A stretch of DNA of 64,000 nucleotides from an uncultured Eggerthellaceae bacterium. GTDB taxonomy: Bacteria; Actinomycetota; Coriobacteriia; Coriobacteriales; Eggerthellaceae. The notes beneath the pieces are model-generated. The model did no database searches. It was not told the origin of the DNA and was given only the letters and a program-made list of their open reading frames with translations. The stretch covers positions 19,073 to 83,072 of the forward strand of contig CATKXW010000006.1 in NCBI GenBank assembly GCA_949840905.1, read 5' to 3'. The position numbers were made by a program, and so were the translations under genes. This document shows positions 26,265 through 35,656 of this stretch, piece by piece. Each line of letters opens with the position of its first letter. The first letter of the stretch is position 1.

Positions 26265-27189
26265 GGGCTGCCGCCTCTGCCCTCGCCTCTGCGGGGCGCG
26301 CCGAGAGGCGGGAGAGCGCGGCCTGTGCGGGGCAGGCGCACAGGTGCGCGTGGCACGGGCAGCTCTACACTTCTGGGAAGAGCCTCCCATCTCAGGGGGA
26401 GCGGGCAGCGGCACGATCTTCTTCGCCCATTGCCCGCTCGGCTGTATCTATTGTCAGAACCGCGCTATCTCTCACGAAGAGGTGGGGGAGGTGGCATCGG
26501 TACAGCGTCTGGTTGCTCTGATGCTCGATCTGCAAGCGCGAGGTGCGCTCAACATCAATTGCGTCACGCCCACCCACTATGCTCCCACCATCCGCGAAGC
26601 GGTGGCCTGTGCGCGGGAGGACGGCCTGGATCTGCCCATCATATGGAACACGAGCGGGTATGAGACCGTGGAGGCGGTCCGCGCGAATCGCGGCACCGTC
26701 GATGTCTATCTGACCGACTTCAAGTACGCTGATGCTTCTCTGGGCGAGCGATATTCGCGCGTAAGGGATTATCCGCAGCGGGCGCTCGCTGCGTTGGAGG
26801 CCATGGTGGAAGCGGTGGGCGCTCCCTGCTTCGATGAATATCGAGGGGAAGGGCGCATGGTGGGCGGCGTGGTAGTGCGTCATCTGCTGTTGCCGGGTCA
26901 TCTGGATGATTCCAAGCGCGTGGTCGCGCTGCTGCACGAGCGCTTCGGCGAGAACATCCGTTTTTCACTGATGAACCAGTACACGCCCGTTTTGGCGACG
27001 GCCGCTGCTGCTGGCGATGAGGATGCGGCGCGCATCCTCGGTCTGTTCCCTCACCTGGGCGAGACCGTTCCCGAAGCCGACTACGAGGAGCTTCTCGATC
27101 ATGCGGATAACCTGGGCGTCCAGGATTACTTCTGGCAGCAAGGAGGCACGTGCTCGGAGTCGTTCATCCCTGAATTCCCAGTGAGGTGA
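26230..27189 (+). CDS. PflX-type radical SAM protein (COG1313-like)
   Basis: A radical SAM protein of the group annotated as pyruvate-formate-lyase-activating-like PflX, whose substrate is unknown. The [4Fe-4S] motif is CPLGCIYCQN. An N-terminal cysteine set (CRLCPRLCGA and GLCGAG) is typical of this group. Later motifs include NINCVTPTHYAPTI and VDVYLTDFKYAD. The start is uncertain: the ATG at 26230 lies within the preceding gene and lacks a clear ribosome site, with ATG 26221 as another option. The 3' end overlaps the convergent gene at 27126 by 64 bases. No pyruvate-formate lyase is in the window. Confidence 0.85.
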   Translation: MTDSATITLPTEGCRLCPRLCGARREAGERGLCGAGAQVRVARAALHFWEEPPISGGAGSGTIFFAHCPLGCIYCQNRAISHEEVGEVASVQRLVALMLDLQARGALNINCVTPTHYAPTIREAVACAREDGLDLPIIWNTSGYETVEAVRANRGTVDVYLTDFKYADASLGERYSRVRDYPQRALAALEAMVEAVGAPCFDEYRGEGRMVGGVVVRHLLLPGHLDDSKRVVALLHERFGENIRFSLMNQYTPVLATAAAAGDEDAARILGLFPHLGETVPEADYEELLDHADNLGVQDYFWQQGGTCSESFIPEFPVR

Positions 27190-28115
27190 GAGCTGCGAGG
27201 CGCAAGGGAAGGAAGGTCTTCCTGCAGCTCGGTGAGGTTTCGCCAGAAGCGCTTAGGCATGAAGTGCTGGCGCAGCTCGGGGTTGTAGCGCGACTCGACG
27301 GCTACCGTGCGGTAGAACCGCTTCCAGGCTTGTTGCATGGGCGCCTCGTCAGCGGCCCTGTCGGGGAGTCGGAGCTCTGGTGAGCCCGTTTCCTCGGTGG
27401 GCACGAGATACCAGCTACGGCCTTCGTAGACACCGGCGAGATGGTGTTCCTCATCGTAGATGATGAAGGGCTGCACGTTGAAGCGCTCGACGAAGTGGTC
27501 CATGACCAAAGGGATGACCGACGACTTCGGATTGCAGCGGGCATACCACAGGTCCACCTCCGCATCGCGCAGGTGCTCGAAGCGGATGAACTGGCGCATA
27601 TGCTCGCATTCTTGGTCGATGGAGCGGAGGATGCGATGCATCGGCTCTACAGCTGGATGAGTGATATCCGATAGCGCGCGCCCGCGCAGCTTCGAGCACG
27701 GGCCTTTGCCACCGACTCCCTTGCAGCTTTTGCGCTTGCGGCATCGCGAGCAATCGCGGCGTTTCTGCTCGTCTAGGGCATAGCGCACGAAGCGATAGGC
27801 CGCGGTGCCCGCGTCGTGCCGCTCCGATAGGCTAGCTTTCTTCACCGCGTCGAAGGTGCGCCAGCCGCAGCGGGCCTCGATCCCCTTGCGCACGCGCTCG
27901 GCATGGTGCAGGTCGGTCTCGATGAAGCTCACTCGCTGTCCGAGCCGTGGCTGCAGGTGCTGTTCGCACACCACGTCGGTCGGGTCCTCATGGTTCGCGT
28001 AGGCAGCGAATATGGCCGATAGCAGACCTTCGAGGCTGCGATCGTAGCAATAGACTACCTCAGACGTTATGTCATCAGGCGTCACGACCTTGGTACCATG
28101 GGCTCTTGTGCTCAT
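27126..28115 (-). CDS. Radical-SAM-linked DNA metabolism protein (TIGR03915/DUF4130-like)
   Basis: A 329-residue protein that matches, by its SRCRKRKSCKG, LRGRALSDITHPAVEPMHRI and PLVMDHFVERF stretches, the family found beside a radical SAM protein and often fused to a uracil-DNA-glycosylase-like domain. Here the glycosylase part is missing and only the linker-type domain is present. It ends with PFIIYDEEHHLAGVY and a DUF4130-like tail. It starts at an ATG that overlaps the stop of the radical SAM gene (ATGA), so the pair is co-translated. The exact reaction is unknown, though the family is thought to act in DNA repair or modification. Confidence 0.85.
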   Translation of the reverse strand: MSTRAHGTKVVTPDDITSEVVYCYDRSLEGLLSAIFAAYANHEDPTDVVCEQHLQPRLGQRVSFIETDLHHAERVRKGIEARCGWRTFDAVKKASLSERHDAGTAAYRFVRYALDEQKRRDCSRCRKRKSCKGVGGKGPCSKLRGRALSDITHPAVEPMHRILRSIDQECEHMRQFIRFEHLRDAEVDLWYARCNPKSSVIPLVMDHFVERFNVQPFIIYDEEHHLAGVYEGRSWYLVPTEETGSPELRLPDRAADEAPMQQAWKRFYRTVAVESRYNPELRQHFMPKRFWRNLTELQEDLPSLAPRSSHLTGNSGMNDSEHVPPCCQK

Positions 28116-29524
28116 GAGGCGAACAGTGCTTCCGGTTCAGGCAGCGGGTTCGCAGCGGCTGGGAGAGCGGTCTCGCTGCGGGTCCCGCGCAGCTTCTCTG
28201 GGGTCTCGACGGAATCGAAGAGGTTCAGCTGGCCTGGCAGGGCACGGGCGGCACGGCGACCGTGGCGACCTCCTTGGATGGGCGCTGCCAGCCGCGCGCG
28301 CAGCGCTTCGCGAGTGAAGGCGACCCCTGCGCCCTCATAGCGGCCGTTGCAGGTGATGAAGTAGCGAGCGCGCTTGTAGGCCACGCCTAAAGCGCGCAGC
28401 TCCTGTTCGTGCAGCGTCGATTGGCGCCGTGCTCGCAGGATGAGCTGGGCTCCGCGGATGCCGATGCCCGGCACGCGCACCAACTGCTCCAAAGGAGCGG
28501 TGTTCACCTCCACGGGAAAGAGGTCGAGGTGGTTCAAGGCCCAGTTCGCCTTCGGATCGATGGCGGTATCGAGGAAGGGGGCTCGCTCGTCGATTATCTC
28601 GGTGACGTCGTAGCCGTAGAAGCGCAGCAGCCAGTCGGCTTGGTAGAGGCGGTGCTCGCGGTCGAGCTGCACCGCGTCGGTGCTCGGAAGCCGTGCATCC
28701 TCGTTCACGGGCAGATAGGCGCTGAAGAACACGCGCTTCATGGCGAATGTGCGGTACAGCGAGGCGGTCAGGTTGAGTATCTGCAGGTCGCTCTCGGGAG
28801 AAGCGCCCACGATCATCTGGGTGGACTGGCCGGCCGGCACATAGGCTCGGGTCTTGCGTACCAGACGCGTGCGTCCCGACATATACAAGGTGTTCTTGCT
28901 CATGAGCGCGCGGGTGTCGCCATCCTCGGCGCGCATGGATTCGATGCGGCGCATGGGCATCAGGATGTCCTCGCGGCTCTTCTGCGGGGCGAGCAGCTGC
29001 AGACTGCTGTTCGATGGCAACTCGAGGTTCACTGACATGCGATCGACCAGATAGCCGATGCGGTCCATCAGCTCGGGGCTGGTGCCTGGTACCACTTTGG
29101 CGTGTATGTAGCCGCGGAACCCGAGGTCTTCTCGGAGGATGCGGAATGTCTCGCACATCAGTTCGCTAGTGAAGTCGGGGTCGCGGACGACGCCCGAGCT
29201 GAGGAACAGTCCCTCGATATAATTGCGCCGATAGAATCCGATGGTGAGCTCGGCCAGCTCGCGAGGCCTGAAGCAGGTGCGCTGCACGTTCTCGTTGCTC
29301 GCGCGGTTCACGCAATAAGCACAGTCATAGATGCATACGTTGGTCATCAGGACCTTCAACAGCGTGATGCACCGGCCATCGGCCGAGAAGCTGTGGCAGC
29401 ACCCGGCCATCGTCGCCGACCCGAGCTGTCCTTTCTTCCCGCTGCGCTGCACGCCGGAGGAGGTGCATGCCACGTCGTACTTCGCTGCGTCGGCTAGCAG
29501 TTCGAGCTTTTCCGCGATTTCCAC
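28112..29524 (-). CDS. Putative DNA modification/repair radical SAM protein (TIGR03916-like)
   Basis: A 470-residue radical SAM enzyme with CIYDCAYCVNR as cluster motif and the leading stretch LEILADAAKYDVAC-like (here LELLADAAKYDVAC) that marks this family. The C-terminal part has a helix-hairpin-helix (RVPGIGIRGAQLILRAR), a DNA-binding element, followed by a variable tail. It begins at a GTG with AAGGAGGT 6 bases upstream. The family co-occurs with the downstream protein across bacteria. A promoter with a LexA-like palindrome between -35 and -10 precedes it. A damage-inducible DNA repair role is therefore the best inference. Confidence 0.88.
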   Translation of the reverse strand: MEIAEKLELLADAAKYDVACTSSGVQRSGKKGQLGSATMAGCCHSFSADGRCITLLKVLMTNVCIYDCAYCVNRASNENVQRTCFRPRELAELTIGFYRRNYIEGLFLSSGVVRDPDFTSELMCETFRILREDLGFRGYIHAKVVPGTSPELMDRIGYLVDRMSVNLELPSNSSLQLLAPQKSREDILMPMRRIESMRAEDGDTRALMSKNTLYMSGRTRLVRKTRAYVPAGQSTQMIVGASPESDLQILNLTASLYRTFAMKRVFFSAYLPVNEDARLPSTDAVQLDREHRLYQADWLLRFYGYDVTEIIDERAPFLDTAIDPKANWALNHLDLFPVEVNTAPLEQLVRVPGIGIRGAQLILRARRQSTLHEQELRALGVAYKRARYFITCNGRYEGAGVAFTREALRARLAAPIQGGRHGRRAARALPGQLNLFDSVETPEKLRGTRSETALPAAANPLPEPEALFAS

Positions 29525-29571
29525 AGCACGACCTCCTTCGAAACATTCGTACGCGCGAATAGGTGTTTGTA

Positions 29572-29600
29572 ACTTTACGCGAACGAACTTTCGCGGTCAA
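29572..29600 (-). promoter_or_regulatory. Promoter and LexA-like operator of the radical SAM DNA-repair cassette
   Basis: On the minus strand TTGACC (29600-29595) and TAAAGT (29577-29572) are 17 bases apart. The spacer is filled by an 18-base palindrome (29578-29595, arms CGCGAA/TTCGCG). Within it CGAAAGTTCGTTCG matches the CGAAC-R-N-R-Y-GTTCG LexA consensus at 12 of 14 positions. A repressor here would block the promoter directly. Confidence 0.65.
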
Positions 29601-29737
29601 GGGCTTTCGTCTGTCTCGAGAACGTGGCAGCGCTCCGCGTTCGATCTTCCCTCTTCTTCATGGTGCATAGCAGAGAAGATCCTCCTCGCGGCATTGTGCT
29701 ATCACGAACGTGGTGCTGCATCGCTGTTGGCAACCTC

Positions 29738-29743
29738 TATAAT
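29738..29743 (+). promoter_or_regulatory. -10 of the small lipoprotein gene
   Basis: A perfect TATAAT sits 66 bases before the lipoprotein ATG. The matching -35 is weak. The intervening leader carries a GGGGG ribosome site (29794-29798). Confidence 0.5.
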
Positions 29744-29809
29744 GACGTCATCGCGCCGGAGGCGATAGAGAGACCTTCGGCATCTACGAAATAGGGGGTA
29801 TGTTCGATC

Positions 29810-30214
29810 ATGGGCAAGAAGAAGCTTTTGGCACTGTTCGCATGCGCGCTCCTCGCCGCTACGATGGTGTTGGCAGGATGCTCGTCGGGGCCGTCGGTGG
29901 CTGACGAGGGTGCTGCTGACGTGGCGGGCACCTATCTGTGCGAGTCGGTCTACATGGATGGTGAAGAGGCATCGGGCTATTCCGACAAGCTGATTCTCGA
30001 GGAGAACGGCAAGGGCGTCTGCGTTTACGAGGACGAGGAGTTCGACCTTCGGTGGGAGCTCAACGGCACAGCTATCGCCTGGTCTGACGAATCGGGCGAC
30101 AAGTTCAAGGGGACCGTCGACTTCGAGAACGGTACTATATCCGGCGTCTATAGCATCGACTTCGCGGAAGGCGAGCACGGGGAGCTGGATTACGTGTTCA
30201 AGAAGGTGCAGTGA
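29810..30214 (+). CDS. Small lipoprotein of unknown function
   Basis: A 134-residue exported lipoprotein. Basic KKK, a hydrophobic stretch and the lipobox LAGC are at the N-terminus, so the mature protein starts at a lipidated Cys. The mature part is acidic, with repeated short beta-type segments (VAGTYLCESVYMDG, ISGVYSIDF) resembling the small lipocalin-like or Cystatin-like extracytoplasmic lipoproteins seen in actinobacteria. I do not recognise a specific family. It is a single-gene unit with its own promoter and a strong terminator. Confidence 0.85.
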   Translation: MGKKKLLALFACALLAATMVLAGCSSGPSVADEGAADVAGTYLCESVYMDGEEASGYSDKLILEENGKGVCVYEDEEFDLRWELNGTAIAWSDESGDKFKGTVDFENGTISGVYSIDFAEGEHGELDYVFKKVQ

Positions 30215-30240
30215 GCCTTCGGACCCATCGAGGCCATGGA

Positions 30241-30275
30241 AAAAGGGCGAGCATCTCGATGCTCGCCCTTTTTCG
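30241..30275 (+). terminator. Rho-independent terminator of the lipoprotein gene
   Basis: A 15-bp perfect inverted repeat (30241-30255 with 30258-30272), opening to a CTCG loop, is followed by a T-run. Confidence 0.92.
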
Positions 30276-30335
30276 TAGCAGGGCTGATGAAAGATGTTCC
30301 GCTGCGTTTCTTTCGTAGCATCCGCCGGAACAGTG

Positions 30336-30344
30336 TGCTATCAT
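30336..30344 (+). promoter_or_regulatory. Extended -10 promoter of tRNA-Pro
   Basis: TGCTATCAT (30336-30344) has an extended TGn element and a TATCAT hexamer, 33 bases before the tRNA. The -35 region is poor, as expected for extended -10 promoters. Confidence 0.55.
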
Positions 30345-30377
30345 AACGACCGCTGGTTCTTCGGGACCGGTGAACAA

Positions 30378-30454
30378 CGGGTTGTGGCTCAGTTTGGTAG
30401 AGCGCTGCGTTCGGGACGCAGAGGTCGCAGGTTCAAATCCTGTCAACCCGACCA
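30378..30454 (+). tRNA. tRNA-Pro (anticodon CGG)
   Basis: A 77-nt cloverleaf: acceptor CGGGTTG pairs with CAACCCG, with an encoded ACCA end. The D-arm is GCTC...GAGC, and the anticodon stem CTGCG/CGCAG has loop TTCGGGA (anticodon CGG). The T-arm contains GGTTCAAATCC. Confidence 0.97.
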
Positions 30455-30461
30455 TGAATCC

Positions 30462-30502
30462 AAGAGGGTCCGTCGCATCGAGCGGCGGACCCTCTTCCTT
30501 TA
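30462..30502 (+). terminator. Terminator after tRNA-Pro
   Basis: An 11-bp perfect stem (30462-30472 with 30486-30496), a 13-base loop and a T-rich tail follow the tRNA by 7 bases. The hairpin also separates it from the convergent lhr gene. Confidence 0.85.
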
Positions 30503-30565
30503 TAGTGGCGGCTCTATCTTCGACCGGTGCGCGAAGGGGTGTGCGGGGCTGGAGGATGAGGGAGC

Positions 30566-33500
30566 TCAGAAGGGAGAGACGTACAGGCGCATGCCCTTGG
30601 TGTCTCGGACCAGGCCGAGGGATCGGAGACGGTCGGCAAAGGACGTGGCCAGGATGGGCTCGCCGTCGATGGTCTCGATGAGGATGCGGGTGCGGGCACC
30701 GGCGGTGCCGGCACGGCGTAGGGAGGTAAGGGTGGCGTTGACGAGGGCTTCGAGGGCTCGCTCGATGGCGTCCTCGCTCGCGGTGAAGCTCAGAAGGGCT
30801 TTCAGGCGCGGGGCCGCCCACAGCACCGGCTCGCCCTGCTCGAACACGACCAGAGCACCGTTGCGGCGGGCGGCGCGCGCCTCAGAGCCTTCGCCGCCGC
30901 TCACGCTCGGCCACGGAAGCACCGCGCCATAGAGCTGGGCTGGATCGTCGGCGGCTAGCACGAGGGGGCCGCTCCCCTCCTCGGTGGTCGTCATCAGTCG
31001 CAGGGCGTCGATCGTGTCCTGGGCCGCGAATTGCAGGCGCCCGAGCCCTTCCACGAACGTGCCGCGCAGCACCTCGCCGGCGTCTTCGAGGGAGCGCAGC
31101 ACGGGATAGAGCACGCTCATGCCGCCCTTCACCCCGTGGGCGGCGGCGATGTCGGGAGTGATGATGCCATAGCGGTCGAACAGGGACTCCACGATGGCCA
31201 TAGCGCGCAGCGTGTCGTTCTCGCAAGGGTCGGAGACGATCGACCAATGCCCTGCGAGCGCCCCATGGGCGGCGCTGCGGGAGAGCACTTGGGCCCGAGC
31301 GTTGCGGCGAGCATCGGAGAGCTCGCTGCGATAGCGCCCGCGTCCGCGCCGACTGCTCGCACGGCGCGGTGCCGGCCGGGTCGAAGCGGCGGTGATGCCG
31401 TCGCTCACCAGCGTTTCCGGCTCGAAGTCGACGGTGCGCGCCAGGGCGAACGAATCCACTGCCACATCCCCGCTCCAGAGCAGGTCGAGCAGTTCGCGGG
31501 CGATGGCCGCATCGTCGGGGGCATCGCTGCGCTCCTCGGAGCAGAGCCGCCGCGTGCGCTCGGCGATGGTGGGGAAGGAAAGCCCGCTCTCTTCGGCGAG
31601 CGTTCGCAGAAGGATCGTGCGCACGCTGAGCGTTCCGTCATCCTCGCCCGGCTCGGGCGAGAAGGCGGCCAGGACCTCTGCGTCTTCGAGGGGCACCGGC
31701 GCGAACGGAGAATCGGTAGGGAAGAAGGCGACGCTCTGATGGTCATCGCCATCGCGCCTGCCGCGCCATATCACCTCGCCGCTCTCGAGCAGCTCATCGA
31801 GAAGGCGAGGTTCGAAGCCGTTCACGCGCGCGGGGAACACCACGTCTTCCCAAAGGTTGCGGGGCAGCGAGACGCCTTCGAACAAGGCTATCGTCTCGGC
31901 AAGACCGTCGATGCCCTGCAATGGCTCTGTGGCAGCAGCGGTGATGCCTTGCCGCGCGAACAGAAAGCGCCCGTAGATGTCCGCCCCTACGGGCCGCACC
32001 GCTTCACGGGCCTTGGCGAGGGAGCGCAGCCGCATCGGTCGCAGCACGTCGAGGGCGATCCAGAAAGGACCATCCGCATCGTGGGCCTGCTGTACGGCCT
32101 CGGTGAATGCGCCCTGAGCGAGGGTGCCTCTGGCCCGCAGGCGCGCCGCGCTCTCCGCTATCAACGCCTCGCCCAGGGTGAGCGCGCGGGCGGCTTCGCC
32201 GACGGTGAAGGGGCCGTGGGTCCTCCCATAGCGCGCGAGCAAGCTGTCGATGAGCACGGCGCTGTCGCTGTTGCCCTCGGTCGCTTCAGGCTCGGTCTGG
32301 TTCGCGCCGAACGTGAGCGCGTTCGCCCAGACGGGCACGGCGCACCCGAGCACCGCGGCCAGGCGGCGACCGTCCTCGACGGCCGCCCAGCGCTCTTCAC
32401 CGCCGAGGACCACGGGAAAGATGCGACGGTCGCGGGCCAGCTCGGCCAGTAGCGCGCTGAGCACCGTCGAAGGGTCGGCCACCGCTTCGCTGCCCTCCTC
32501 CGTCAAGGCTGTCCGCGCCAGCAGCCCATCGAAGCTCAGCGGCCCGAGCCGCCTCAGCATCTCGGCCACAGCCTCCGCGCTCGTGGCCGCGCGATCCGGC
32601 GCGAGCCATTGCAGCTCGGCTTCCACGGCCTCTATCACGGTATCGTCCAGGAGCGTTGTCACATCGCCGCCGCCCACCAGCTCGCCCAGCAACGTGGAGT
32701 CCACGGCTAGCAGCGAAGCTTGGCGCTCGGCGTGAGGAAGGTCGCCCTCGTAGAGGTGCTGGGTCATGTAGCCGAACAGCAGCGGCACGGCGAAGGGGGA
32801 GGGCAGCGGCGTATCCGCCTCCGCGATGCTGATACGGCCATCATCGAGGGCTTCCATGACCTGGCGCAGGCCATCCAGATCATAGACCTCCTGCAAGCAC
32901 TCGCGGGCCGCCTCGGCCAGCAGCGGAAAATCGCCCGCTTCCCGGGCCGCTTCGAGCAACTGGCCTCCGCGCAGCCGTTGCTGCCAGAGCGGGGCGCGCT
33001 TGCCGGGCATGGTGGGGCTCATGAGCAGGGCGCGAGCGGCGCATTCGCGGAACCGAGTAGCGAACAGAGCCGTGGTGCCCACCGCGTTGCGCACCACGGC
33101 TTCGATCTGGTCAGGATCGAACAGCAGCAGCGAGGGGTCGGGGAAGACGGGCTCGTGCAAGGGGATGTGCATGACGATGCCGTCATCGGCGGCGGATGCT
33201 TGCAGGTCGTAGTCGAGCAGACGCGCTCCCCGCTCGGCGATGGCGAGGGCCCAGGGCTCGTGGATTCGTCGGCCGAAGGGGGAGTGGAGGATCATCGACC
33301 AGCCGCCGGCTTCGTCCGCGCAGCGCTCCAGCACCAGCGTGCGGTCGGTGGGCACCGCACCGGTGGCACGGCGTTGCTCGGCGAGGAGCAGCGCCAGGTT
33401 CGCCATGGCGTTCTCACCCAGCCCGATAGCGCACAGCCGCTGCCTCATGGTGGCGCTGAAGGCTTGGGCGGCCTCGCGGGGGAGCGCTGGTGTCGCAGGG

Positions 33501-35656
33501 CCCTCGTCTGCGGAATCGAGGCTGGGGGCCAACGCCTCGGAAGCCTCGCGGAGGAACGCCCCTTTGCGTGCGCCGGCATCCAAGGGACGGCCCGGGCCCT
33601 CACCATGCCAGAACGGCAGGCGAGCGGTGCGGCCCGGCGCGGGCTCGACCAACACGCGATCATCGGCTATCTCGGCGATGCGCCAGGAACTGGTGCCCAA
33701 GATGATGACGTCGCCCACTCGCGATTCGGCCACCATCTCCTCGTCCAGCTCTCCCACGCGCTTGCGCCCCGACCGCTTCCCAGAGGGGCTAGCGCCCCTC
33801 GTCATGCCAGGCACCGGCGCGCTGTGGTCATCGCCACGGGCGAGCATGACCGGGAACAGCCCGCGATCGGGAATGGTGCCGGCGCCCGTGACGGCGAGGC
33901 GCTGGGTGCGCGCGAGCGGCTTGAGCAGCCCTGCTTCGACATCTATCGAGATGCGCGGCGCGAAATCGGCCACGCCTCCGTGGGCGTAGCGTCCGGCTAG
34001 CATCCACAGCACGGCGTCGAAGGCGGAACGGGGCAGCTCCTCGTAGCAAGCGGAGCGGCGCACGGTGGCATACCACTCATCCATGGCCAACCCCTCCGGC
34101 GCCATGGCCACGGCTGCGGTGGTCTGCTGGGCTAGCACGTCGAGGGCGTTGCGCACCGGCTCGGTGCGCTCTATGCGCCTTTGCCGCATGCCCTCGGCGA
34201 TGACGGCGCAGTCGATCACCTCAGTGCGCACGCGAGGGAACATGATGCCTTGAGAGCGGCCCTTCACCTGATGGTTCGCGCGCCCGATGCGCTGAAGGCC
34301 GCTCGCCACGGACAGCGGGGGCGCTACCTGTAGCACCAGGTCGACCTCGCCCATGTCGATGCCGAGCTCTAAGCTGGAGGTGGCCACCACGCACGGCAGC
34401 GCACCGCGCTTCAGTTCGCTCTCCACTGCCAGGCGCTTCTCTTTGGAGACGGATCCGTGGTGGGCCTTCGCGATGACCGCATCGGCGGCGATGGGGCTGG
34501 CGAGCTCGGAGGTGGAGCCGATCTCTGAGCGGATGGAGGGGCCGGCTCCTGTGTCGAGAGCGGCGATGGACGCTTCTCGTGCCCCGCAGCGCTTGGCATA
34601 GAGCTCGTTGAGGTGCGCAGTGAGGCGCTCGCAGAGGCCGCGGGAGTTCACGAACACGATGGTGGAGGTGTGGGCGAGCACCTCATCGAGGATGGCGGCT
34701 TCTATATAGGGCCAGATGGAAGCCGATCCTGCGCCGGTGTCGGGCGGCAGGGCGCTGCTCGCGGCGTTCTGCTCTTCGCGGAGGAAGGCGCGCATGGCCC
34801 GGTCGCTCTTCCACGCGCTCGAACGGGGCGAACCGCTGGCAGGTTCGGTGGCAGCTCGCTTCTTGTCTCTCCGGGACAAGGGAGGATCGCTCAGGCGCGG
34901 GATGGCGGTCATATCGCTCACGGGCACCGTCACAGAAAGGTCGAAGGCGGCTGGCTCCTCGTCGCGCACCACGGTGACCTCGCTTCCGGTGCCGCCGAGG
35001 AAGCGCGCCACGGCGCTCACAGGCTCCACGGTGGCCGAAAGGCCCACCCGCTGGAAAGGAGCGCCCCTCAGGTCGCGCAGCCGTTCGAGGGAGAGGGAGA
35101 GGTGGGCGCCTCGCTTGCTGCCCGCCATGGCGTGGATCTCGTCGACGATGACGGTCTGCACCGAGGCGAGGATGGAGCGGGCTTGGGAGGTGAGCATGAG
35201 GTAGAGCGATTCGGGCGTGGTGATGAGGATGTCGGGCGGCGTGCGCTGTAGCTTGCGCCGTGCATCCGGCGCTGTGTCGCCGGTGCGCATGCCGACCGTG
35301 ATGGGGGTGCTGCCGCCTGCGGCCGCATCGGCGATGCCAGCGAGGGGCTGGGCGAGGTTGCGCTCCACGTCGGCACCGAGGGCCTTCAAGGGCGACACGT
35401 AGAGCACCCGCACACCGTGCTGCCGGCGTTCACCAGCCTGCTCGCAGCGGGCGTGCTCGCCTACGAGGCGATCGATGGCGAACAGGAAGGCCGCCAGGGT
35501 CTTGCCCGAGCCAGTTGGGGCCACTACCAGCGTATCGTCGCCGGTAGCGATGGCCTTCCAGGCCTGAGCCTGCACCGCGGTGGGCGCAGAGAAGGCTCCT
35601 TCGAACCAGCGGTGCACGCCAGGGGAGAACAGGTCGAGTGCTGCATCGTCTCTCAT
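30566..35656 (-). CDS. lhr: Lhr-type ATP-dependent helicase (large)
   Basis: A 1696-residue superfamily 2 helicase of the Lhr (long helicase-related) group, which in other bacteria acts in DNA repair of crosslink or oxidative damage. The P-loop APTGSGKT lies at 46-53, DEIH at 172-175 and GLSATVEP follows. The second RecA domain has VVATSSLELGIDMGEVDLV and QRIGRANHQVKG. Winged-helix and long C-terminal Lhr domains make up the rest. It exceeds the usual 1500 residues through several low-complexity inserts, such as one after FDLSVTVPVSDM. The start lies 1-3 bases after a run of eight G on the coding strand, which acts as the ribosome-binding region. Confidence 0.94.
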   Translation of the reverse strand: MRDDAALDLFSPGVHRWFEGAFSAPTAVQAQAWKAIATGDDTLVVAPTGSGKTLAAFLFAIDRLVGEHARCEQAGERRQHGVRVLYVSPLKALGADVERNLAQPLAGIADAAAGGSTPITVGMRTGDTAPDARRKLQRTPPDILITTPESLYLMLTSQARSILASVQTVIVDEIHAMAGSKRGAHLSLSLERLRDLRGAPFQRVGLSATVEPVSAVARFLGGTGSEVTVVRDEEPAAFDLSVTVPVSDMTAIPRLSDPPLSRRDKKRAATEPASGSPRSSAWKSDRAMRAFLREEQNAASSALPPDTGAGSASIWPYIEAAILDEVLAHTSTIVFVNSRGLCERLTAHLNELYAKRCGAREASIAALDTGAGPSIRSEIGSTSELASPIAADAVIAKAHHGSVSKEKRLAVESELKRGALPCVVATSSLELGIDMGEVDLVLQVAPPLSVASGLQRIGRANHQVKGRSQGIMFPRVRTEVIDCAVIAEGMRQRRIERTEPVRNALDVLAQQTTAAVAMAPEGLAMDEWYATVRRSACYEELPRSAFDAVLWMLAGRYAHGGVADFAPRISIDVEAGLLKPLARTQRLAVTGAGTIPDRGLFPVMLARGDDHSAPVPGMTRGASPSGKRSGRKRVGELDEEMVAESRVGDVIILGTSSWRIAEIADDRVLVEPAPGRTARLPFWHGEGPGRPLDAGARKGAFLREASEALAPSLDSADEGPATPALPREAAQAFSATMRQRLCAIGLGENAMANLALLLAEQRRATGAVPTDRTLVLERCADEAGGWSMILHSPFGRRIHEPWALAIAERGARLLDYDLQASAADDGIVMHIPLHEPVFPDPSLLLFDPDQIEAVVRNAVGTTALFATRFRECAARALLMSPTMPGKRAPLWQQRLRGGQLLEAAREAGDFPLLAEAARECLQEVYDLDGLRQVMEALDDGRISIAEADTPLPSPFAVPLLFGYMTQHLYEGDLPHAERQASLLAVDSTLLGELVGGGDVTTLLDDTVIEAVEAELQWLAPDRAATSAEAVAEMLRRLGPLSFDGLLARTALTEEGSEAVADPSTVLSALLAELARDRRIFPVVLGGEERWAAVEDGRRLAAVLGCAVPVWANALTFGANQTEPEATEGNSDSAVLIDSLLARYGRTHGPFTVGEAARALTLGEALIAESAARLRARGTLAQGAFTEAVQQAHDADGPFWIALDVLRPMRLRSLAKAREAVRPVGADIYGRFLFARQGITAAATEPLQGIDGLAETIALFEGVSLPRNLWEDVVFPARVNGFEPRLLDELLESGEVIWRGRRDGDDHQSVAFFPTDSPFAPVPLEDAEVLAAFSPEPGEDDGTLSVRTILLRTLAEESGLSFPTIAERTRRLCSEERSDAPDDAAIARELLDLLWSGDVAVDSFALARTVDFEPETLVSDGITAASTRPAPRRASSRRGRGRYRSELSDARRNARAQVLSRSAAHGALAGHWSIVSDPCENDTLRAMAIVESLFDRYGIITPDIAAAHGVKGGMSVLYPVLRSLEDAGEVLRGTFVEGLGRLQFAAQDTIDALRLMTTTEEGSGPLVLAADDPAQLYGAVLPWPSVSGGEGSEARAARRNGALVVFEQGEPVLWAAPRLKALLSFTASEDAIERALEALVNATLTSLRRAGTAGARTRILIETIDGEPILATSFADRLRSLGLVRDTKGMRLYVSPF

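Noticed and set aside
29521..29545. A second LexA box at CGAAACATTCG upstream of the radical SAM gene
   Set aside because: The half-sites are imperfect and the spacing is 3 bases rather than 4; the palindrome in the promoter spacer is far better.
29700..29720. LexA box at CGAACGTGGTGC before the lipoprotein
   Set aside because: Only the left half-site matches.
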